A stretch of 64,000 bases of DNA from Paenibacillus sp. cl123 (lineage in GTDB: Bacteria > Bacillota > Bacilli > Paenibacillales > NBRC-103111), in assembly GCF_900101595.1 (NCBI RefSeq), contig NZ_FMYY01000021.1, positions 57,439-121,438 of the forward strand, given 5' to 3'. A program made the position numbers and the translations under genes. Below are positions 8,937 to 17,100 of the stretch, piece by piece. Under the pieces are notes generated by a model. It ran no database searches, was not told the DNA's origin, and saw only the letters and a list, made by a program, of their open reading frames with translations. The number at the start of each line of letters is the position of its first letter. The stretch's first letter is position 1.

Positions 8937-9947
8937 TTATTTTCCTTCCAAGCAGAGCTTCACCAAATCATCTACATGAGCGGTTGCCAGGCATTCCACC
9001 GTATCCGCCGCTCCGTAATAAATTTTGACCTCGCCCGACTCCTCCAGAATCATCCCGCCGGGAAAAATAACATGATTGCGGAAGCCGCCCGCTACCTCAT
9101 ACTCCGCTTCAGGCGCCAGCAGCGGCGTCCTCGACATTCCGACGATGCGGCTCGGGTCCTCGAGATCCAGCAGCATAATGCCGGCCGTATAGCGCTTCTT
9201 CCACGTAGGCTCCCAGCCGTTTTTGCCCCGCGACGGGTCCAGATCTACGGCATGGAAGGCGGTCAGCCAGCCCTTGTCGGTTTTCACAGGCGGAGCGCCC
9301 GGGCCTACCTTGTCATTGGCGAACGGCACGTGCTCCACGCCGAGCACCAGCTTGGAATTCCCCCAATATGCGAGGTCGGGAGAATCGCTCATCCACATAT
9401 CGAAACGGTCGATGCCGCCGCGGCTGTACACCGGGAACGGGCGCTCCAGACGCACGAACTTCCCGCCGACACGCTCCGGAAACAGAACCATATTGCGGTT
9501 ATCCGGTACAGATAAGCTCAGCACCTCGAAGCTGCTGAAATCCTCCGTTACGGCGATGCCGCCGCGCAGTCCATGCTTCGTGTCCACCGCAAAGCACATA
9601 TAACACCGGCCGTCGATGACCGTCAATCTCGGGTCGTATACCCGAATGACCTCTTCGTCTCCCCAGCTCCAGCATGGCGTAGGCTGGACTTCCCAGCGCA
9701 CGCCGTCGTCGCTGTACGCTAGGCCAAGATTCGTTGTGCTATGGGGCTCGATCGTCTCCTGCTCGGCATTTCCGTAGTCGTTGCGGAACACCATCACGTA
9801 TTTGCCTTGGTACTTCGTTACTCCCGCATTAAACACCATGGCCGGTCCGTAAGGAACATCCTGAGGCGTAAGAAGCGGGTTATTCGGATGCCTGCGGATG
9901 ATCGAACTCGATTGCAGCGGACCAATCTGTGCAGATAGATTCGTCAT
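8937..9947 (-). CDS. GH130-like glycoside phosphorylase/hydrolase
   Basis: A 336-aa cytoplasmic protein with the five-bladed beta-propeller pattern of GH130: 'HPNNPLL', then 'FNAGVTKYQGKYVMVFR', 'LAYSDDGVRWE', 'VYDPRLTVIDGRCYM', 'RNMVLFPERVGGKFVRLERP', and a C-terminal 'YGAADTVECLATA'. GH130 enzymes phosphorolyse or hydrolyse beta-mannosides such as beta-1,4-mannosyl-glucose or mannooligosaccharides. There is no signal peptide, fitting action on imported oligosaccharides. It has a strong AAAGGAG site. It follows the second permease by about 100 bases and precedes the FAD oxidoreductase, so the transporter above probably brings its substrate. Exact specificity cannot be read from sequence. Confidence 0.88.
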   Translation of the reverse strand: MTNLSAQIGPLQSSSIIRRHPNNPLLTPQDVPYGPAMVFNAGVTKYQGKYVMVFRNDYGNAEQETIEPHSTTNLGLAYSDDGVRWEVQPTPCWSWGDEEVIRVYDPRLTVIDGRCYMCFAVDTKHGLRGGIAVTEDFSSFEVLSLSVPDNRNMVLFPERVGGKFVRLERPFPVYSRGGIDRFDMWMSDSPDLAYWGNSKLVLGVEHVPFANDKVGPGAPPVKTDKGWLTAFHAVDLDPSRGKNGWEPTWKKRYTAGIMLLDLEDPSRIVGMSRTPLLAPEAEYEVAGGFRNHVIFPGGMILEESGEVKIYYGAADTVECLATAHVDDLVKLCLEGK

Positions 9948-10045
9948 GGAAATATCTCCTTTGTCTTTTAACTTTAACTATATTGTACTTGCCTGCTCAC
10001 ACTCGCGGCCCCACCTGCAGCCCCGTCTCGCCTGTGCGCCTGCCG

Positions 10046-10918
10046 TCAGCCCTTGACCGAACCGGCTGTTACCTGCATGAACGATTTGTTCGCCAGAATA
10101 TACACAATCAGCATCGGCAAAATCGATAGGCAAGCCCCTGCCATCATCAAGTGTACCTGCATGGCCGCAGATGAACCGTAACGAAGATTCGCCAGCCCCA
10201 CGGTCAACGTCTGAAGCTTCGGATTCGTCATCGTAAACACGAGCGGCAGGATGTATTCATTCCACGCATGCCGAAAGGCGAACAGCCCCGACACGCCGAG
10301 CCCCGGCGCCAGCAGCGGCAGGATAATCGTAAAGAAGCTGCGGGTAAAGCTGGAACCATCCATCATCGCCGCTTCGTCCAGATCCCGCGGAATGGCTTTG
10401 AAGAAACCGAGCAAAATAAAGAATGTGCTTGCATGCGCGCTGATCAAAATTAGAATGACGCCCCACAGCGTCGTATTTAAATGAAGCTTCACCATCAGAT
10501 CGAACTGCGGACGAAGCACAACCGCTCCGACGGAAATAAACATAGTTGACGCCTGAATGCCTACAAAAAGCGCCTTGCCCGGAAATGACCGCCGATCCAC
10601 CACATACGCGGCCATAGCCGCCACCAGCAGCGTTCCGGCCGTGACCATCACGCTGAGGAACAAGCTGTTCCAGGTATATTGGGCGAAGTTCGTCTGCTTC
10701 CATGCTTCCGCGTAGTTGGCGAACCGCCATACTTCGGGCAGCAATCCGCCGCCGCTCATCAGCTCCGCGTTGCTCTTAAGCGAGCCGGAGAGCGTCATCA
10801 GCACCGGGAACAAGGTCAGCAAAGCCGTAACCAGCAGAAATGCCCACATGACGACCTGTCCTACCAGCTTCAACAAGCGGAAGGACGACGGATTCGTTTG
10901 TAATGCCTGTTCGTTCAT
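10046..10918 (-). CDS. Carbohydrate ABC permease, MalG type
   Basis: A 290-aa inner-membrane protein with six predicted membrane helices and the CUT1 permease EAA-type loop ('IPRDLDEAAMMDGSS'), which docks on the ATPase. I place the start at 10918, behind AGGAGGTCCGGGTT; the same frame runs further upstream but would overlap the other permease gene in the wrong frame. It ends 'SFMQVTAGSVKG', typical of MalG/AraQ-like permeases. It is the second permease of the solute-binding protein/permease/permease set. As usual for CUT1 systems, no ATPase gene is nearby, so a shared MsmX-like ATPase is likely. Confidence 0.93.
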   Translation of the reverse strand: MNEQALQTNPSSFRLLKLVGQVVMWAFLLVTALLTLFPVLMTLSGSLKSNAELMSGGGLLPEVWRFANYAEAWKQTNFAQYTWNSLFLSVMVTAGTLLVAAMAAYVVDRRSFPGKALFVGIQASTMFISVGAVVLRPQFDLMVKLHLNTTLWGVILILISAHASTFFILLGFFKAIPRDLDEAAMMDGSSFTRSFFTIILPLLAPGLGVSGLFAFRHAWNEYILPLVFTMTNPKLQTLTVGLANLRYGSSAAMQVHLMMAGACLSILPMLIVYILANKSFMQVTAGSVKG

Positions 10919-10932
10919 AACCCGGACCTCCT

Positions 10933-11829
10933 CTAGAACACCTGGTTCATTTTCTTGCTGAGATAGTAGTAAAGCCCTGTAATCGCCCCGACAATGACCG
11001 CCGTCGCAAATCCGACCGCACTCCCGTACCCGATCTGCTGATCGACCGGAGCGCCTGTGGATACTGGGAACAGCAGCTTGTACAGGTAAAGATACATAAC
11101 CTCGGTTTTGCCGATCGGCCCGCCTTCGGTCATAACCATAATGCTCTCGTAGCCCTTGAGCGAAGCGATAATCGCCAGCATAATAATCATCTGCATGACC
11201 GGTCCGAGCATCGGAATCGTAATATACCAGAACCGCTGGCGCGCGTTGGCTCCGTCGATCGCCGCGCTCTCGTACAGATCGTTCGGTATGCTCTGGAGAC
11301 CGGCCAAAAACAGCAGCATATAGTTGCCGATCGCTCCCCATGCGGCCACAATAATGACCGTCAGCATCGCATACTTCGGCCCCAGCCATTCGATCGGCTG
11401 CGAGATGATGGCGTATTTCATCAGCAGTTGATTGACCATGCCGTTATAGGAATTGAAGATAACGTAGAATACGACCGATATGACCGCCGTACTTATGACC
11501 GTAGGCATGAAATAAATCGCCCTTAGCAGCCCGCGGCCGCGCAGCTTGCCGTTCAGGATGACCGCGAGCAGCAGCGAAAGCGGGATCGTCAGAATCAGCT
11601 TGCCAGCGGCATAAACGAACGTATTGACGACCGATTCCCAGAACTGCGCATCCCCGGCCAGCCTGCGGAAATTATCAAGACCGACAAACAGCTCCTGGCC
11701 GTAGCCAGGATAATCGTAAAACATGTAGCGGAGCACCCACAGCAGCGGGTAAATGCCCAAAGCAGCGGTCAATATGATGCTCGGGAAAAGAAAGAGGGTG
11801 TTTTCTCTCAGCCGTCTCCACACAACCAT
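10933..11829 (-). CDS. Carbohydrate ABC permease, MalF type
   Basis: A 298-aa protein with six membrane helices beginning at 'LFLFPSIILTAALGIYPLL'. The EAA loop reads 'IPNDLYESAAIDGANARQRF', the hallmark of CUT1 sugar permeases. An AAGGAGGAT ribosome site precedes the ATG. It lies between the solute-binding lipoprotein and the MalG-type partner, 14 bases ahead of the latter, and will form the heterodimeric channel with it. Confidence 0.94.
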   Translation of the reverse strand: MVVWRRLRENTLFLFPSIILTAALGIYPLLWVLRYMFYDYPGYGQELFVGLDNFRRLAGDAQFWESVVNTFVYAAGKLILTIPLSLLLAVILNGKLRGRGLLRAIYFMPTVISTAVISVVFYVIFNSYNGMVNQLLMKYAIISQPIEWLGPKYAMLTVIIVAAWGAIGNYMLLFLAGLQSIPNDLYESAAIDGANARQRFWYITIPMLGPVMQMIIMLAIIASLKGYESIMVMTEGGPIGKTEVMYLYLYKLLFPVSTGAPVDQQIGYGSAVGFATAVIVGAITGLYYYLSKKMNQVF

Positions 11830-11891
11830 GTCCTATCCTCCTTCACAGCTTGCTTGCTTAAGATGTTTTTTGAGTCGCCGCAAACGGCGAA

Positions 11892-11922
11892 GGAGCTTTC
11901 GCGCGTATCCCTCGAAAGCTCC
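11892..11922 (-). other. Intercistronic hairpin
   Basis: ggagctttcg (11892-11901) pairs with cgaaagctcc (11913-11922) in the 118-base gap between the solute-binding protein and first permease; a smaller cgccg/cggcg hairpin lies next to it. There is no T-run. Such stems commonly protect the 3' end of the abundant binding-protein message and lower permease expression. Confidence 0.6.
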
Positions 11923-11947
11923 CTCCCGCTAAGGCTCTCTAGCCGGT

Positions 11948-13324
11948 TTATTTTCCTTGCAGCTTGCTAGGGTCGAACGCCGGGTCCGGTTTGATCTTCA
12001 CGTCGCCCTTTTGAACCGCCTTATCCAGCGCCGCGTTGTAGCGGGTATTCAGATCCTGAACGATCTTGTCCAGATCCCCGCCGGTCAGCATATACTTGAA
12101 GAAAGCGTCGGCATAGTTTATGCCTTCCGGCGTCACATTCGGCGATACCGGCCAGAGCGAATCCAGCTTGCCTACGAGGAAGCCTTCCATGCCCGGCACC
12201 TGCGGCTGCTTAGCCTTCTCGGCGATGCTTGGCACGACCGCAATGCCGAAGCCCTTCTCATGATACGTTGTCAGCACGTCGTCGCCGTACATGAACTGAA
12301 TGAATTTCCATGCCGCATCCTTATTCGGCGATTTCTCGCTCAAACCGAGCCATGTGCCCGCCGACACAATCTCCGAGGTGCCGCCCCGCTTGCCGTCCAG
12401 CGTCGGCGCGAGCGCTCCGCCCCAATTGATTTGGGTCGGGAACTGATCCTTGTACACGCCAGGCTCCGTCGAGAACGACAAGTACATCCCGATCTTCCCG
12501 GCCGCAAACTGCGCGCGCATCGGGTCGATGTCCAGCGTTTCCGCACCCGGCAGAATGCTTCCGTCCTCATACATCTGTTTGAAATACTTGATCGCCTCTC
12601 CGTACGGAGCAAAATCGAATTTGCCCGTCTTGATATCGTAGCCAAGCCCCTGATGTCCGCTTAAGGACAAAATTTCGCGGAGCGAGCGATCCATCGCGCT
12701 CTTCGGATTTTTGAAGTTAAGCGCAAAGCCGTAAACGCCGTCTTTTTTGCCGGCTTCGGTAATCTTCTTGGCCGCGTCCACCATCTCGGCAAGCGACTGC
12801 GGAGGGTTGGCGATGCCCGCCTTCGTGAACAAGTCCTTGTTGTACACCAGACGCAGCGTAAGACCCGTGTTCGGCAGCGAATACAGCTTGCCGTCGAAGC
12901 GATTGACCCCGTCGATCAGCACAGTGGCAAATTTCGTCTTGATCGCGTCGTCCAGATACGAATCAAGCGGAGCCAAGTATCCTTTTTTATAGAACGTTTC
13001 CGTATTCGCGCTCTTCAGACGAAGCACATCCGGCGCCTGATTGCTCGAAAAAGCGATATCAACGCTTTGGTTGTAATTTTCCGACATGACCGTCATTTCA
13101 ACCTCAATGTTGTCCTTGTTCGAGGAGTTGAACTTGTTGATCAATTCCTTGATATATTCCTGGTCATGGCGATCGTCGGTCCAATATTTCACGACCTTCT
13201 TCTGCGCCGGCGGTGCGGCCTGCCCGCTGCCGTTATCTCCCGTCTGCGTTGCGTCTGCGCCGCCGCAGCCGGCTAAGCCAACTGTAAGCGCCACGCCTAA
13301 CCCGAGCCCTGCCATTTTCTTCAT
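11948..13324 (-). CDS. Extracellular sugar-binding lipoprotein (CUT1)
   Basis: A 458-aa lipoprotein. The signal peptide ends in the lipobox 'VGLAGC' with lipidated Cys20, followed by a Gly/Gln-rich linker, so the protein is tethered outside the membrane. The body is a type-I extracellular solute-binding fold ('KVVKYWTDDRHDQEYIKELI', 'FSSNQAPDVLRLKSAN', 'YGDDVLTTYHEKGFGIAVVP'). It is first in the operon with two permeases, the GH130-like enzyme and the FAD oxidoreductase. The ligand is unknown; a mannose-containing oligosaccharide would fit GH130. An inverted repeat upstream (13397-13423) may be its control site. Confidence 0.93.
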   Translation of the reverse strand: MKKMAGLGLGVALTVGLAGCGGADATQTGDNGSGQAAPPAQKKVVKYWTDDRHDQEYIKELINKFNSSNKDNIEVEMTVMSENYNQSVDIAFSSNQAPDVLRLKSANTETFYKKGYLAPLDSYLDDAIKTKFATVLIDGVNRFDGKLYSLPNTGLTLRLVYNKDLFTKAGIANPPQSLAEMVDAAKKITEAGKKDGVYGFALNFKNPKSAMDRSLREILSLSGHQGLGYDIKTGKFDFAPYGEAIKYFKQMYEDGSILPGAETLDIDPMRAQFAAGKIGMYLSFSTEPGVYKDQFPTQINWGGALAPTLDGKRGGTSEIVSAGTWLGLSEKSPNKDAAWKFIQFMYGDDVLTTYHEKGFGIAVVPSIAEKAKQPQVPGMEGFLVGKLDSLWPVSPNVTPEGINYADAFFKYMLTGGDLDKIVQDLNTRYNAALDKAVQKGDVKIKPDPAFDPSKLQGK

Positions 13325-13396
13325 ATCCCATGCCCCTTTTCCTTTATATAGGATTGCTGCTTGCCTGTGTTCTTATTATAGACCGGGAGAACGCAA

Positions 13397-13423
13397 AAGA
13401 GAGTGGGGTGAGTCCACTCTCTT
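13397..13423 (-). promoter_or_regulatory. Inverted repeat upstream of ABC operon
   Basis: aagagagtgg (13397-13406) and ccactctctt (13414-13423) are perfect 10-bp arms around a 7-base centre. A TATAAT-like -10 (13375-13380, minus strand) follows downstream, so the repeat sits about where a -35 box and an activator would bind. It could be an operator for the AraC-type regulator or a small hairpin. The rest of the 350-base gap up to 13675 holds only the terminator at 13625-13663. Confidence 0.45.
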
Positions 13424-13624
13424 GGGTAACAAAACTATGATGGGGTGGTAAGAATAAAATCCACATGTTCAGGAATTTAGACAAAATCTTTGACAGACCT
13501 TTTCAGGAATCATCAGTATATCCATTACGCTTCAATTTTAGCTTCATGCGAGTTAGTGAAGCGCTGTTCCGCCGCGGCTCAATCGTAATTCAGCTATTTT
13601 CGCCATCTGTTGTATCGAGGCGGG

Positions 13625-13663
13625 CAAAAAAGAACCACAACGCGGGGGTTAATCGCATTGTGG
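13625..13663 (-). terminator. Terminator of the Rhs/immunity operon
   Basis: On the minus strand ccacaatgcg and cgcgttgtgg form a 10-bp stem with one mismatch, followed by TTCTTTTTT. It starts 13 bases past the stop of the small gene at 13676. Confidence 0.75.
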
Positions 13664-13675
13664 TTTATAAAATTG

Positions 13676-14152
13676 CTACTTACGAAATATTCTTTTGATA
13701 AAAGATTTGTTACGAGACTTCTCAATATAATCATAAAACTGCTTATCGGGTAAACTTCTTACATCAATATCTCCATACGTTTCTAAGAATCTCTGATATT
13801 TATCCTTATAAAAATCTTTCAATCTAGTAATAAATATTTCTTTCGACAAGGGGAGTACCGTACCATCAGGTTGTGTTACTTGCATCGGAACGATTTCCCT
13901 ATCAATAATTTCAAAAAATTCAAAACAACGCTCTAATCCCTTTTCAAACCAAGACAAGCAACCTTCAACACTCATTTCTACTAGGTAGCCATCTTTTTCT
14001 TGGACTCGTAAAATAAAAAACTCTCCAAGGATCAGAATGTCGTTTCTTTCTTGAACACTTATTCCATACTTACCTAGACTTTCAATAAACATATCCTTGA
14101 AGATATTTTCATGTTCTGGACGCAATTTAACAAAATAACTCTCCATTCCCAT
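13676..14152 (-). CDS. Candidate immunity protein for the Rhs toxin
   Basis: A 158-aa soluble, charged protein rich in Lys, Glu, Phe and Ile ('MESYFVKLRPEHENIFKDMF', 'GLERCFEFFEIIDREIVPM'). It has no signal peptide and I recognise no family. Position is the main evidence: it starts three bases after the stop of the toxin-tipped Rhs gene, is distinctly AT-rich like the tip itself, and is the last gene before a terminator. That is the standard place for a cognate immunity gene in polymorphic-toxin loci. A second ATG two codons in is also possible as start. Immunity function is inferred, not shown. Confidence 0.7.
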   Translation of the reverse strand: MGMESYFVKLRPEHENIFKDMFIESLGKYGISVQERNDILILGEFFILRVQEKDGYLVEMSVEGCLSWFEKGLERCFEFFEIIDREIVPMQVTQPDGTVLPLSKEIFITRLKDFYKDKYQRFLETYGDIDVRSLPDKQFYDYIEKSRNKSFIKRIFRK

Positions 14153-14155
14153 AAC

Positions 14156-17100
14156 TCACTCAATCACCTTTACTGGTATTTTTTTCAGTCCCATTTGTCT
14201 CGCAGCTTCCCATCGGTGATGCCCGTTTATGATTTCATACGTTCCGTTTCCTAAATCTTTAACAAGAATCGGCTCCTCTATCTTGCCAGTTTCACTTATA
14301 GTTCTTTTGTGCTTGGATAACGCTTGTTGAGAAGGACCAATGTTAGGATTGCTAAACTCATCATAAGAATTAGGCTTGATCTTATCTATTTCTACATTTT
14401 TTCCGATATACTTTGCCTTAAGACCCTTAGCCCAATTCCACCCTTTCTGTGCTCCTGACTTAGCTCCGTTGTACGCGGCTGGGATACCCTCAACAATTGC
14501 AGCGCCTACAAAACCAGAGCATTGGTCATCATAAGCACATCCAATAAATGCGTCAGTAATACCAGTTGGGTCGCTTTCAATTCTAAAAGAACCTTCCGGA
14601 TAATATTTGCCTTTGTACTCACCATTTTCATAAATTGGTTGACCAAAGTAATACTTATCATCGTTCCATTTCGAAGTACCAACATCGCGATTTACATCCT
14701 CTTGACCTTCGATACCTCCGTTACATCCACCAGGTCCTGACCACTTCCCATCAGCAGAAGTACACCAATGACCTGTAGGGTCAATATTCGTCAATGGATT
14801 GTTATGCACGTATGTGTATAGGTTAAGGCTCAAGGGGTTATTGATATCCCCTTCATACGTATCCTCATTAATAAAACGATGTATACTCGGATCGTACCAA
14901 CGCGCACGTAAATACTGGAGCTTGGAGACAGAGTCCCATAACTCTCCGCTGTAACGGAAGGGATTCGGTACGCTTTCCTTTACATTCAGCGGATTGCCCC
15001 ATATATCATAAGTATACTCATTTAATCGCGTTTGTCCCGTGCTGTCTCGCAGTTCGGTGACGTCCCCGTGCCCGTTATGAAGATAATAAGATAAGGCTTG
15101 GCCGTCGTCCATAGCCACAAGTCCTAAACCACGGATATACCTGGCTTTCCACTCCGCTTGGCCTTGAACAAGGCTTCCTTCAGCAATGACTTGATCGCCA
15201 TTGTAGTAATACCTGGATGCCTCTCCCTGACTTGCCCGCTCCCATAACAGACCATCTCCGTTATAACGGTAGGTCGTCGTTTGACCATCCCTGGTAACAC
15301 TCGTTAGTCGATCCCGTTTATCATACGTATACGTCGCATCAGATAATAATAAGCCTTCGCTTTCCTTACTTTTCGAAGTGGAGATTCGATTCAACTCATC
15401 ATAGGTAAACGTCGCTTGTTCCCTGTTTGTTGCGATCGAAGTCTGGTTACCACCTGTATCATAACCATATGCATAACTACCCAGTACTTGACCCCCAGAC
15501 TTCTTCTGGATCAAGGTGCTTAGCTGAAGTCCTTCATAGGTAAAATCTGAGATGACGCCATTGGCTTGCGAAATTTGCTTGAGCTTGTTATTTTTCCAAT
15601 ACGAATATTGGGCGTACGGGCTGCCAGTTGTTGTCGGCGCTACAGCTTGCAGGCGATCGCGGGAATCGTACTTGTAATAGACGTTCATATCGAACGGATC
15701 CTTGTAGTCCATTAACTTGCCGGTTTCATCGTAGTTATACTGGATCGTTTTGCCGTCCGGATAGGTAACCTTAGCCAGGCGGCCTGTCAGTTGGTCGTAC
15801 GTATATAGGGTTTGCCCCGTGGCATCGTTCATCGTCAGGCGTCTGCCGCTTTGGTCGTACTGATACGAGATCGTTTCACCTTCGATGGGCTGACCGCTCG
15901 AGTTTAGCACTTCTTGCTTCTCAAGCCAATTTCGATTCGTAAAGGTTTGGCGGAACGTATCCCCATTGCGGTTCACGTAGCTTGTTCGGTTCCCATTCCC
16001 CTCATACCGGTATGTTTCCCTTTGATCTCCAGGAGTAATTAGCAGGATCGGACGACCCAACTCGTCCATTTTTTTGACACGTTCTTTTCCATCCGGGTAA
16101 ATCATTTTCATTTGCGGAAAGAGATCTGCCGCAGGACTGTAGTCGTAGCGGGTCGTTTCCTGCTTCGCGTTCGTCACACTCTTCAGCCGATCCAATACAT
16201 CGTAGGTATATAGCGTTTTGTAGCCCCGCGCATCCGTTGCTTCCAGCACCCGCCCTTCGTTGTCGTAAAGCAGGCTGGACAAGATTTGGGTCTGAAGGGT
16301 AGGCAGATTATTCACGATAACTTTTTTTGTTTCTTTGGTCTCGACCGGTCTGCCCAGTTTGTCCGAGGTTACCGTGATGATATAACCTTCCTGATCGGTC
16401 GTTTTCTTGGTCAGCAAAATATCATCGTATTCAACCGTACTGGAGGAAAGATCAGGGTATGTGGTTTTGTACAAACGATTCCAAGAATCATACTCGAACG
16501 TTGTGGCATTTCCCCGCGCATCTTCGGAGCGGGATAGCCTGCCGTAAGCATCATACCGGTATTTACTGGTGATCAGCCGCTCATTGATCCCCGTCATTTC
16601 TTTTAAGCCTGCAGGATTCCATTTTGTGTAGGTTTGCCCCCCTGTTTCATCTACAATAAGCAGGGAGTTGTCCATATCGTTATATTGAATGATGATTGCA
16701 CTGCCATCCGGCTGGTTCGCTTGGAGCAACCGCCCTAAGCGATCATATTGGTATGTAGTCGCATTTTGGAGACTGTCCTTGCTTTTCGTTATGTTGCCGG
16801 TATGGGTATCATACTCGTATTCCTGAACGACTTGTGAGATAGTGCCATCAACCGCTGTCACTTGGGTCGTGGTTTTCGTTGGAAATTTGTTTCGGTACAG
16901 ATCCGAATATTCGATATCTGTCACGGTGCTCTTTGCATTTCCTTGCTTGGTTTGAATTCGTCTGGGATTGCCGTAAGCATCAATCAGTTCGTATCGCTTC
17001 TCAAGCAAAAGCGTCCCTGTCGGGCTGCCGTCAAATACTTGCTCAACCTCAATCTTACGCTGCGCGTTACGCGTGAATACGGTATACCGTGTTTGCGTGT

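Noticed and set aside
10919..11389. N-terminal extension of the MalG-type permease
   Set aside because: It overlaps the other permease gene in another frame; a good ribosome site marks the start at 10918.
13465..13698. 77-codon plus-strand frame between the ABC operon and the immunity gene
   Set aside because: It runs through the terminator hairpin and into the 3' end of the opposite gene, without a ribosome site or recognisable sequence.
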